Part shown: positions 47,469 to 53,754 of the stretch, piece by piece | How positions within the stretch are numbered: the first letter of the stretch is position 1 | Layout of the letters: every line of letters begins with the position of its first letter | Virus record (IMG/VR): IMGVR_UViG_3300043353_000046 | Location: 1 to 53,938 of that record | Direction: 5' to 3' (one strand) | From: a virus | Length of the DNA: 53,938 nt | The notes under the pieces: model-generated | What the model saw: the letters and a program-made list of their open reading frames with translations, nothing else | Databases searched by the model: none | What the model was told of the DNA's origin: nothing | Made by a program: the position numbers and the translations under genes

Positions 47469-48019
47469 TAACGGTCTTCTAGCAACGCAGCCGCGTGATA
47501 CATACTCGGCCACTCGACCACCATCATGAATAGCGCGTCCATCTTGTGACTCGCAAGGTAGCGGGCGTGTTCCCGGTACCCATCATGACTGACCAGCATC
47601 GCGACCGTTTCCGCGAACGCTTCTGCCTGTCGGGTGGTCACCCATCCCGGCTGCAAGGTGTGGCCGGCTTCATGCGCAAGGACAGCGAGTCTGGCATTCC
47701 AGCTGAGACCTCCATCAATGATGATGGCGTGCTTCTCCATGTCAGTAACCCCGTAGGCTTCATGCCCGTCGACTTCAAGGCCCCCCGCGTATGTCACCGA
47801 GTAGTTCAGCATCTCCAGCTTCGACTCCAGGGACAGCGCGTCCCAGTAGCGATGGGTGCCGTTGTCACTGCGAACGTGTCCCGGCGACATGAACAGCACC
47901 TCAGCCCCAAGGGTCATCACCCGCCAGGGCGCCATGATGAACACCTGGATGAAGAAGATGAGGGCCAGGAGGGCTCGCACCTTGAACCAGTCAATCTCGA
48001 AGGGCTCCTTAAGCGGCAT
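47468..48019 (-). CDS. Membrane-anchored zinc metallopeptidase (HExxH)
   Basis: A 183-residue protein. A single membrane segment at about residues 14-32 (VRALLALIFFIQVFIMA) is followed by a domain with H116-E-A-G-H120 in LAVLAHEAGH, and a QAEAFAETVA helix that can supply the third zinc ligand (Glu133 or Glu137). This is the layout of a small gluzincin. An early membrane-tethered peptidase could cut a host envelope, repressor or defence protein. It overlaps the upstream gene at its start. Confidence 0.8.
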   Translation of the reverse strand: MPLKEPFEIDWFKVRALLALIFFIQVFIMAPWRVMTLGAEVLFMSPGHVRSDNGTHRYWDALSLESKLEMLNYSVTYAGGLEVDGHEAYGVTDMEKHAIIIDGGLSWNARLAVLAHEAGHTLQPGWVTTRQAEAFAETVAMLVSHDGYREHARYLASHKMDALFMMVVEWPSMYHAAALLEDR

Positions 48020-48176
48020 GGTGCCACTCCTCGGTACCCGTGCAGTCTGTCTTGACCGTGAGGGTCCTCAACTGCCGGCAGAGCAGACGCGTCCAGGCAT
48101 ACGCGTCATAGTCGCGTCCCGCCTGCATGGCGGTGAGCAGGTTTGTGTGAATGATACGGCAGTCTCGGACGTTCAT
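48009..48176 (-). CDS. Small hypothetical protein
   Basis: A 55-residue protein beginning MNVRDCRIIHTNLLTAMQAG. ATG 48176 has GGAGAG upstream. It overlaps the peptidase gene by 11 bases. The size, codon use and ribosome site support a real gene. Confidence 0.55.
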   Translation of the reverse strand: MNVRDCRIIHTNLLTAMQAGRDYDAYAWTRLLCRQLRTLTVKTDCTGTEEWHHAA

Positions 48177-48188
48177 ACGCTCTCCAAT

Positions 48189-48293
48189 CTACGGGGTGAA
48201 CAGGTAATAGCCCATCAGGATGCCGAGCCACACACCGGCCAGCACAAACATCACGGCATTCAGTCGGGCCTTCTCGTCGTCGCTAATCTTCAA
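48189..48293 (-). CDS. Tiny membrane protein, TTG start
   Basis: A 34-residue protein with a charged N-terminus (KISDDEKARLN) and one membrane helix (about 13-32). The TTG start at 48293 has a GGAGG site at 5 bases. Confidence 0.5.
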   Translation of the reverse strand: MKISDDEKARLNAVMFVLAGVWLGILMGYYLFTP

Positions 48294-48307
48294 CCTGTCC
48301 TCCCTCT

Positions 48308-48338
48308 GAAAGAGCGAGACCCCCTGCAGTGAGTCTCG
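48308..48338 (-). terminator. Possible hairpin in the early operon leader
   Basis: GCGAGAC (about 48314-48320) pairs with GTCTCGC (48332-48338) across 11 bases. It lies between two very small genes, has no T-run on either strand, and may only be a weak attenuator. Confidence 0.3.
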
Positions 48339-48355
48339 CCCCTTGCCTTACCTAC

Positions 48356-48421
48356 TTACGTGCCCCAGTAGATGCTGTCGCCGTCCGCATCCGAAAAGAA
48401 GCTCAGAAAGTAAGCCCACAT
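48356..48421 (-). CDS. 21-residue peptide gene with canonical ribosome site
   Basis: MWAYFLSFFSDADGDSIYWG and one more residue. AAGGAGGTG lies at an ideal spacing before ATG 48421, one of the strongest Shine-Dalgarno sequences in the window. The peptide is hydrophobic then acidic. It is either a real micropeptide or a leader peptide for the operon that follows. Confidence 0.45.
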   Translation of the reverse strand: MWAYFLSFFSDADGDSIYWGT

Positions 48422-48579
48422 GTCGACCACCTCCTTGCGAGCGTTGTCAGAACGACCGCAACATCGGAGGACTGCACGCGAAAGGCCAGGGTCAGAAATA
48501 GGTCGTGTACGTTTTACGCAGCGAGCCTCAACCGAGGTGTACTAGGCGACATACATCGCGAGTGCGGCTCTCGAAACTC

Positions 48580-48933
48580 TCAGCCCTTGCTCAGGGACGG
48601 ACCTGAATGGGGGACACTTGGTGTCTCCCGTCTGGTGTAGACCGCGCAGTTCTTCGCGTGTGGGTCGGCCCCGTGTTGCTTTGGCTTGCTGGCATTCCCA
48701 CTCGCGATGCAGTCACATCTCACCACAGTCACCCTGTGGTGATTAGCCGGTACCCCTGCAAGACTCAGTCCCACACCGAGGGTCACCTTGTCCTCTTGCG
48801 CGTGGAGCTGCAACGCATACCGCACCGCGTCCCCGAAGCCTCGCCAGTAGTCCCGCGTGCCCTGGTCCGTGGCCCCGGCATAGCGAGCCTCCGCATCGTT
48901 CAGCATTCGTCTCAGTTGGTCTTGTTCATTCAT
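48580..48933 (-). CDS. Hypothetical protein
   Basis: A 117-residue protein. The N-terminal half is helical with Asp/Arg pairs (EQDQLRRMLNDAEARYAGAT), and the C-terminal half is strand-rich with several His/Cys residues. It overlaps the next upstream gene by 8 bases. The 158 bases between it and the 21-residue gene hold no larger frame. Confidence 0.6.
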   Translation of the reverse strand: MNEQDQLRRMLNDAEARYAGATDQGTRDYWRGFGDAVRYALQLHAQEDKVTLGVGLSLAGVPANHHRVTVVRCDCIASGNASKPKQHGADPHAKNCAVYTRRETPSVPHSGPSLSKG

Positions 48934-49075
48934 GTCTGTCCACCACTACCACACACCGCCTTGTCCCCTCACTCTCGAACCCACACAGTTTGTTCTGCCC
49001 AATCAACAGGGCTATCAGAAAGAGGGTGAGGCCGGCTGCGCAGACGACAACGGTTGCAAACTCTGTGAATTTCAT
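48926..49075 (-). CDS. Small membrane protein
   Basis: A 49-residue protein with one membrane helix (residues 7-28: ATVVVCAAGLTLFLIALLIG) and a short charged tail with two Cys residues. ATG 49075. It overlaps the next gene by 8 bases. Confidence 0.55.
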   Translation of the reverse strand: MKFTEFATVVVCAAGLTLFLIALLIGQNKLCGFESEGTRRCVVVVDRHE

Positions 49076-49084
49076 GCGCCTACT

Positions 49085-49288
49085 CTACCCGATAGCCACC
49101 ACGTAGTCATTCAGCACTGACTGAGCGGGTTGAGACTGTCCCCACCGAAAGCCTGCCGCGTAAGCGAGAGATTCACTCTCGGCCTCGACGATGGTCGACC
49201 GAAAGCACACCGGCAGCGTGTCCTCTACCTTCTGTCCGTTCGTGAAGTCACTGTCCACCATCGCCTGCACATATACCCACTTCGCCAT
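49085..49288 (-). CDS. First gene of the leftward early operon, hypothetical
   Basis: A 67-residue protein. I chose ATG 49288 with GGGGAG upstream (7 bases) over 49303. The protein starts MAKWVYVQAMVDSDFTNG and is alpha/beta. Being first after the divergent control region, it should be among the earliest products, so an anti-repressor or host-takeover role is possible. No family is recognised. Confidence 0.6.
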   Translation of the reverse strand: MAKWVYVQAMVDSDFTNGQKVEDTLPVCFRSTIVEAESESLAYAAGFRWGQSQPAQSVLNDYVVAIG

Positions 49289-49325
49289 GTAGAAACTCCC
49301 CACGGGGTCTGTTTGGCCCGTTCCG

Positions 49326-49345
49326 GTACGTGTGTTCCGTTTTTC
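49326..49345. repeat. Early-region element, copy A
   Basis: GTGTGTTCCGTTTTTCACC recurs at 52850-52868. Both copies follow GGTA and are followed about 16 bases later by CAGCACAC. See copy B. Confidence 0.6.
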
Positions 49346-49369
49346 ACCGTCGCGTTCCGTTCCAGCACA

Positions 49370-49436
49370 CTATGCATGATGGGTACCGGCTGTAAAGTGT
49401 TGATTTTACAGGGGTACATAGTTGGCACATGCATAG
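49370..49436. promoter_or_regulatory. Concentric palindromes between divergent early operons
   Basis: The outer arms CTATGCATG (49370-49378) and CATGCATAG (49428-49436) are exact reverse complements. The inner arms CTGTAAA (49390-49396) and TTTACAG (49405-49411) are also exact. The centres are within 3 bases of each other. GGGTACC and GGGGTACA lie between the two sets. This is the likely operator and divergent promoter region of the early genes, and perhaps the lysis/lysogeny switch. Confidence 0.6.
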
Positions 49437-49451
49437 CAATCTAAACATCGC

Positions 49452-49697
49452 ATGTATACCATCCAAGCCGCTCATATCTCTGAGCAAGCGTTTCGCGTGT
49501 TGCGTCGGTTGCGCGGTCTCTATACCCGTGGAGGGCTGCAGCCCTTCGTGACGGCCAGCTGGCTGGCTGCAGATGTTCAAATGCCTCTGCCGTCTTTGCG
49601 TCGGGCAGTGTTCGAACTTCGACAGGCGGGATTCTCCATCGTTCAAAACAACGGACGTGTCGGGCTGTTGTTCCTTGGTGAGTTGGTTCGCCGATGA
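49452..49697 (+). CDS. Winged-helix-like regulator candidate
   Basis: An 81-residue protein. The N-terminal helix (SEQAFRVLRRLRGLY) is followed by TASWLAADVQMPLPSLRRAV, a helix-turn-helix, then FELRQAGFSIVQNNGRVGLL, a recognition helix end and wing. It is the first gene of the rightward early operon, next to the palindromic operator, so it is the best repressor or Cro-like candidate in a genome with no classical cI gene. This is an inference from fold pattern and position. Confidence 0.65.
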   Translation: MYTIQAAHISEQAFRVLRRLRGLYTRGGLQPFVTASWLAADVQMPLPSLRRAVFELRQAGFSIVQNNGRVGLLFLGELVRR

Positions 49698-49933
49698 GCC
49701 CGGCCAGCATCTCTCGTATGCCGAGCCGGCTATCAGTGGTGAGTGTGCCCCTGACGCCTAATCAGCTTATGGTCACGATGGAAGCGCTTCGCATGGCACG
49801 CGTGGAAATCTTGAAGGCTGCCGCCCACCTTAAGCACATTTACCCAGAGTCGATTGCTCACGCAGAACAGCTGGCCAGTTACGCCGAATCGATGGGGGAT
49901 ACGCTCGATTATCTGGCCAAGGTGAATGTATGA
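49694..49933 (+). CDS. Hypothetical helical protein
   Basis: A 79-residue protein; ATG 49694 overlaps the previous stop. The C-terminal 55 residues (TMEALRMARVEILKAAAHLK...) are helical. The first 25 may be dispensable if a later start is used. Confidence 0.6.
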   Translation: MSPASISRMPSRLSVVSVPLTPNQLMVTMEALRMARVEILKAAAHLKHIYPESIAHAEQLASYAESMGDTLDYLAKVNV

Positions 49934-50094
49934 AGTTGGTCAACCTTTTGCGTCGGCTGTTCTGCGCGCATTCCGACCAACTTCGCAAATCTACCGATGA
50001 CGGGCTGATGTATCTTGAATGCATGCACTGCGGACACTGCACTCCGGGGATTCCGGTTGGCCCGTTCTGGCATCTTGTGAAAGAAGGGGAATGA
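49930..50094 (+). CDS. Small zinc-knuckle-like protein
   Basis: A 54-residue protein with FCAHS and YLECMHCGHC (residues 11-37), a likely zinc site. ATG overlaps the previous stop by 4 bases; the next gene starts directly after its stop. Confidence 0.6.
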   Translation: MKLVNLLRRLFCAHSDQLRKSTDDGLMYLECMHCGHCTPGIPVGPFWHLVKEGE

Positions 50095-50286
50095 ATGGCT
50101 GCCAGACTTGGTGACGACGGGACACTCGATACCGTGATTTACTGTTCCGAGTGTGGGCAGGAACAGCGATACAACTACAGCGCGGAAGATGAGGACATCA
50201 ACCACGGTATCGCCTCTTACGATTCTTTCGTCGATTGGTGCATTGAGGATTTCGAGTCGGAACACGAATGCGCGGGGGACAAGTAA
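50095..50286 (+). CDS. Small acidic zinc-binding-like protein
   Basis: A 63-residue acidic protein. YCSECGQEQRY near residue 16 and HECAG at the end provide Cys/His ligands. It is part of a run of short genes with end-to-end or overlapping junctions. Confidence 0.6.
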   Translation: MAARLGDDGTLDTVIYCSECGQEQRYNYSAEDEDINHGIASYDSFVDWCIEDFESEHECAGDK

Positions 50287-50511
50287 ATGCGACGAAACGT
50301 CTATATCCTGATGTGGGTCGAGGAGGGATTCGGCACTACGCGTGAACGCGCTATGTTTGCAGGTCCTCTCACGCGGAAACGTCAAGCGTTAAAAGAGGCA
50401 AAGATTCGACGGGCAGACGTCTATGCGATTCCCTATCCCGGAGGCGGCTGGGATTGTCCGACGGTGCGCGCGGTTTTCGAGCCTATCGCGGTTGGGGGTA
50501 AACGGGTATGA
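50287..50511 (+). CDS. Hypothetical protein
   Basis: A 74-residue basic alpha/beta protein (MRRNVYILMWVEEGFG and on). It overlaps the next gene by 4 bases. No motif is recognised. Confidence 0.6.
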   Translation: MRRNVYILMWVEEGFGTTRERAMFAGPLTRKRQALKEAKIRRADVYAIPYPGGGWDCPTVRAVFEPIAVGGKRV

Positions 50512-50915
50512 CTGGACGGGAGCGAATTGCTCAATTGAAAGTTGAGCGGCCTGACGTGGTTATCGAAGTGGTTCGAACGCCAGACCCTTATAGCGTTTGG
50601 GACGGTGACGAGCCCATCGGTGATGAGTTTGTCTGTTACGACCATGACGTTATCGCCTACACCATTCGCGACGGTGAACGCGTCGAAGGTCGGAATTCTC
50701 TGGGAGGTTCCTGGTATGACCCTTTCGACAAAACCCCTGAGAACCTCGATTGTCTGGCTGAAATCAGTGGTTACCTGCTACAAATGGTCGACGAAGCGCT
50801 CGAAGAGTTGGACGGCCAGTTACCTGAACTGATGATGTGCGAAATCTGTGGTGAACCGGCTGGGGCTGGTGGGGCGTTGTGTCCCGTTCACTTAAGAGAG
50901 GCAGGCATCGAATGA
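50508..50915 (+). CDS. Hypothetical protein with C-terminal zinc ribbon
   Basis: A 135-residue acidic protein. The C-terminal CEICGEPAGAGGALCPVHL holds four likely zinc ligands. The N-terminal 100 residues include long acidic stretches, which may mimic DNA. It may inhibit a DNA-binding host protein, but this is a guess. Confidence 0.6.
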   Translation: MTGRERIAQLKVERPDVVIEVVRTPDPYSVWDGDEPIGDEFVCYDHDVIAYTIRDGERVEGRNSLGGSWYDPFDKTPENLDCLAEISGYLLQMVDEALEELDGQLPELMMCEICGEPAGAGGALCPVHLREAGIE

Positions 50916-51106
50916 CAGACGAACAGAGAGACACCCGCGCATACCATCCACACCGTAAAGATGGGCTAGACCGCAATCTAACCCGATTGAATGAGGCAGA
51001 TTGGCGGGTCGGATGTCGCTGTACGTGTCCCGATTGCGTGAGCAAGTATCAAGACTCACGCGATTACCTGCGGATGCTAACGATTCTTGGCGAGGTGAAC
51101 GAATGA
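50912..51106 (+). CDS. Small Cys-rich protein
   Basis: A 64-residue protein with CRCTCPDC (about residues 36-43), a strong metal-site candidate. ATG 50912 overlaps the previous stop by 4 bases. No family is recognised. Confidence 0.55.
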   Translation: MTDEQRDTRAYHPHRKDGLDRNLTRLNEADWRVGCRCTCPDCVSKYQDSRDYLRMLTILGEVNE

Positions 51107-51501
51107 CCAAACGCGAAGCGATGGAACTCACACACCAGGAGAATCGGTTGATGGCCCTTGGCATCAGTCGCGATGATGCTAACGCCCTCCGCCGTATCTC
51201 TATGACTCTCCGCCGATGGTTCGAACACGAATGCAACGGAGTCATCCAGCGCGATGGCGACGAGCCCGACAGCACACCTTACTATTTCAACCCCGACACT
51301 GGCCGAAAGGGCGGAAGGGTGGCCGATAGGGAAACTGGAGCCCGCAAGCGCTTGACTGCCATCATGGCCAAGTATCCCACCCTGACAGCGTATGTTCAGG
51401 GTGACCCACGCGGGTGTTCTCTCTACATCTTGACCGCTGAACATCTGGCCGGCGAACACCCGATTGACTCTGTGTATACCAGGGGAGTGGCTATCGCGTG
51501 A
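51103..51501 (+). CDS. Hypothetical phage protein
   Basis: A 132-residue protein starting MTKREAMELTHQENRLMALG. The centre has NPDTGRKGGRVADRETGARK, and the end (YVQGDPRGCSLYIL) resembles a small protein common in phages that carry lysogeny-associated early operons. The function is unknown. ATG overlaps the previous stop by 4 bases. Confidence 0.65.
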   Translation: MTKREAMELTHQENRLMALGISRDDANALRRISMTLRRWFEHECNGVIQRDGDEPDSTPYYFNPDTGRKGGRVADRETGARKRLTAIMAKYPTLTAYVQGDPRGCSLYILTAEHLAGEHPIDSVYTRGVAIA

Positions 51502-51710
51502 CTGTCAAACAGCTTAGAGAGTGGCGGGCCCTTGCGTCAGATGAGTCTGCTCCGGTGATGATTCTTGACGGATTTAATGGTGGCGGGTGTCCCCGTGACA
51601 TCAACCTTAAGACATCACATACGATTACTACGTCAGACGAAAATGAATCCGCCGATTGTGAAAATAGAATCGGTGAACAAGTCCTCGTAATTGGATTCGG
51701 GTGTTACTAA
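51498..51710 (+). CDS. Hypothetical protein
   Basis: A 70-residue protein starting at GTG 51498, overlapping the previous stop. VKQLREWRALASDESAPVMI opens it. No function is recognised. Confidence 0.6.
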   Translation: MTVKQLREWRALASDESAPVMILDGFNGGGCPRDINLKTSHTITTSDENESADCENRIGEQVLVIGFGCY

Positions 51711-51711
51711 C

Positions 51712-52146
51712 ATGAAACCTGACACTATCGACGTCGACGACATCAACGCTATTGAACTGGTGTTCACCAGCGGAAATGCGGACCATCGTTATATTCTGCA
51801 GCCGGCTACTACGCAGGAGGACACCCTATCGACGATGCTCCGACATCCGCACCACCAAATCAAGCGAACCACCGAGCATTACATCGACGACACCAGCGGG
51901 AAATGGTTTTACTTCGCTAACGTCGATTGCTTCGACCCTCCAATCGCTATCATTCGGGCTCGGTCATTCGAATCTGCGTACGAAGTGTTTTGTGATGAGT
52001 TTGAACGCTGGATGGTAGTCGACGAGCCCGACGCAAAGGACTATCCCGAAGACGAGCGCAATTACAACAGCAACGGCACTCACATCGACGCATCTGGTGT
52101 GCAGGGCTATGAGTTGAAACTTCTGTCTATCCTGGTGGCATCATGA
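51712..52146 (+). CDS. Hypothetical acidic protein
   Basis: A 144-residue acidic protein. ATG 51712 follows the previous stop by one base; the upstream frame extension lies inside the previous gene. The centre (KWFYFANVDCFDPPIAIIRA) looks globular. It overlaps the next gene by 4 bases. Confidence 0.6.
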   Translation: MKPDTIDVDDINAIELVFTSGNADHRYILQPATTQEDTLSTMLRHPHHQIKRTTEHYIDDTSGKWFYFANVDCFDPPIAIIRARSFESAYEVFCDEFERWMVVDEPDAKDYPEDERNYNSNGTHIDASGVQGYELKLLSILVAS

Positions 52147-52667
52147 AACGTAATCGCGACATCAGCAAATTCGACGACGTCATCGACTCCCGCGAAGTGA
52201 TTGCTCGTATCGCTGAACTGGAGAGCGAAATCGAGGCCGAGGAGATATCGGAGGACAATGGGGCCGAGCCTCAGTTAGACGAAAACGAAAACACCATTGT
52301 GGACATGGTCAAGTGTGGGACTTGTGGGAAGTCTTGGAATGATGCGCTCATCACCGAGCGCACACCCGCGCCGTCTGCCAGATGTCCGTATGAGTCTATC
52401 CATGAGGAGATTGACGAACTTCGCGCCCTTATAGCCCTGCAGGAAGAGGCAGAGGGATACTGTTCAGACTGGAGGCACGGAGAGACACTGATACGTGACG
52501 GCTATTTCCAGGAATACGCGCAACAGCTGGCCGAGGATATTGGCGCTATCAAGTCTGACGCCGGCTGGCCGTATGACCATATCGACTGGGAGGCAGCCGC
52601 CGATGCGCTCAAACAGGACTACACGGAGGTAGATTTTGACGGCGAATCCTACTGGATTCGGTCATGA
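52143..52667 (+). CDS. Conserved early phage protein with zinc ribbon
   Basis: A 174-residue acidic protein. An N-terminal coiled coil (EVIARIAELESEIEAEEISE) and a central CGTCGKSW...CPY zinc-type site are followed by a C-terminal domain (YFQEYAQQLAEDIGAI, then WPYDHIDWEAAADALKQDY and VDFDGESYW). This C-terminal domain is a pattern I recognise from many phage and plasmid early proteins near antirestriction genes. The biochemical role is unknown. Confidence 0.7.
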   Translation: MKRNRDISKFDDVIDSREVIARIAELESEIEAEEISEDNGAEPQLDENENTIVDMVKCGTCGKSWNDALITERTPAPSARCPYESIHEEIDELRALIALQEEAEGYCSDWRHGETLIRDGYFQEYAQQLAEDIGAIKSDAGWPYDHIDWEAAADALKQDYTEVDFDGESYWIRS

Positions 52668-52735
52668 AGACTCTGTGTCTGTTCCTGGGTATGTGGGTCT
52701 GTTGGCGGGTAAATCAGTGGAGGGCTAAACTATGA
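52664..52735 (+). CDS. Tiny hydrophobic peptide
   Basis: A 23-residue peptide, MKTLCLFLGMWVCWRVNQWR and three more. It is coupled to both neighbours by ATGA overlaps, which fixes both ends. Confidence 0.45.
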   Translation: MKTLCLFLGMWVCWRVNQWRAKL

Positions 52736-52827
52736 AAGGTCACATGCGAATCTCTCAGAAGGAATGGCAGGCTAGGGGCGGGTGCGCTAACCCTCAGCTA
52801 TTTCGTAAGCACTCAAAACGAGGCTAG
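52732..52827 (+). CDS. Tiny basic peptide
   Basis: A 31-residue peptide beginning MKGHMRISQKEWQARGGCAN. ATG 52732 overlaps the previous stop. Similar short N-termini are seen in small phage proteins. It may be a regulator or simply a spacer peptide. Confidence 0.45.
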   Translation: MKGHMRISQKEWQARGGCANPQLFRKHSKRG

Positions 52828-52849
52828 CGATATTTTCTAGTCGTCTGGT

Positions 52850-52868
52850 AGTGTGTTCCGTTTTTCAC
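52850..52868. repeat. Early-region element, copy B
   Basis: GTGTGTTCCGTTTTTCACC is identical to copy A near 49326. The context GGTA before and TCG plus CAGCACAC after is also shared. It covers the start of the next gene. Confidence 0.6.
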
Positions 52869-53117
52869 CCTCGACACTCAGAACAGCACACAGTACATCA
52901 CGTTGATGACTCCCGTCATGGCCATGATTTCTGGCTGACTCGTAATCGCCACGGCGCTGGATTCTGGGACTGGGGATATGGTCCGTTAGGAGCTGAGTTA
53001 ACGGTTAGGGCTCACGCCTACGGAGAGTCATACGTATCGGGGCCTGAGACGACCGACCAGGGCAACAGCACTGATGCCCAAATAGCCGCCTGGGATGGCG
53101 TGATTACCATCGATTAG
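52851..53117 (+). CDS. Conserved small phage protein
   Basis: An 88-residue protein. HDFWLTRNRHGAGFWDWGYG, then a segment with AHAYGE, is a pattern I recognise from small proteins spread through unrelated phages; the function is unknown. GTG 52851 lies inside repeat copy B, so the true start may be further in. Confidence 0.65.
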   Translation: MCSVFHPRHSEQHTVHHVDDSRHGHDFWLTRNRHGAGFWDWGYGPLGAELTVRAHAYGESYVSGPETTDQGNSTDAQIAAWDGVITID

Positions 53118-53150
53118 CACAACGATACGGCCAGCCCTACTAGCCCTCGG

Positions 53151-53189
53151 CCGTTACAACACCTTACGCAGTTGAGGCAGTTGTAACGG
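53151..53189 (+). terminator. Inverted repeat ending the rightward early operon
   Basis: CCGTTACAAC (53151-53160) pairs perfectly with GTTGTAACGG (53180-53189) across a 19-base loop, followed by TTCTCCCTTCC. The T-run is weak, so it could be a terminator or an operator. Confidence 0.4.
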
Positions 53190-53237
53190 TTCTCCCTTCC
53201 CGACAGACACCTCAATAACCAATCAGTTATATAAACC

Positions 53238-53258
53238 CTGTGGTAATCACTACCATAG
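53238..53258. promoter_or_regulatory. Operator-like inverted repeat
   Basis: CTGTGGTA-ATCAC-TACCATAG is a palindrome with one mismatch, in an AT-richer stretch. Confidence 0.35.
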
Positions 53259-53281
53259 TGGATTTATGGGCTCGACATGCG

Positions 53282-53308
53282 CTCTCCACTGGCCATCCAA
53301 GTGGAGAG
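53282..53308. promoter_or_regulatory. Strong inverted repeat
   Basis: CTCTCCACT (53282-53290) and AGTGGAGAG (53300-53308) are exact reverse complements, with further GG/CC pairing inside. There is no T-run, so a protein-binding or RNA structure site is more likely than a terminator. Confidence 0.4.
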
Positions 53309-53547
53309 ATGAGCAGACCCGAAACCCGCATTCCCTTCCGGTGCTGATTGATAGTCAGGAGGACCGACAGCGTTAGCCTAGTGAATGCGTTGGTGTGGGC
53401 TGCTAGTGCTACAGGTGTGCTACTAACGTCAGCTGTCAGCCAGTCACCAGGGCTGTCAGACCCTCCACGTACGCCTAAGCCGGCGCACTTCCGACCGGAC
53501 CCACCCCTGGGGGAGGGGTTGGCCTAGCAATGCTCGCTCAACTGTCC

Positions 53548-53577
53548 ACCACACATCCACATGTCCACATCCACATA
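53548..53577. repeat. CCACAT repeats with DnaA-box-like sequence
   Basis: Four CCACA(T) units occur in about 30 bases, two as ATCCACA, close to the DnaA box TTATCCACA. Another, CATCCACA, is at about 53698-53705. Such clusters are typical of replication origins, but nothing here proves it. Confidence 0.35.
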
Positions 53578-53754
53578 CCGGCGCACTATCGGGTGAGGAG
53601 AGGGACCCGTTTACAGGACCGTTACACGGTTTATAAACTCTATACGCGCCCCCGGCGCGCACGGGTATTTTGTCCTACAGACGTACCCTCGCGACTCATC
53701 CACAATGTACACACGCCAATTGCAGCAGACCTTGACAGGCCAGACGGGGCCATA

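Larger units (their letters stand above)
53118..53754. other. 637-base non-coding region, possible origin and control region
   Basis: No convincing gene. It holds several inverted repeats, CCACAT repeats and DnaA-box-like sequences (listed separately), the AT-rich stretch near 53218-53236, and the palindrome GTTTATAAAC (about 53629-53638). TTGACA at 53734 lies before the gene at the circular junction. This is the longest gene-free stretch in the genome. Confidence 0.5.
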
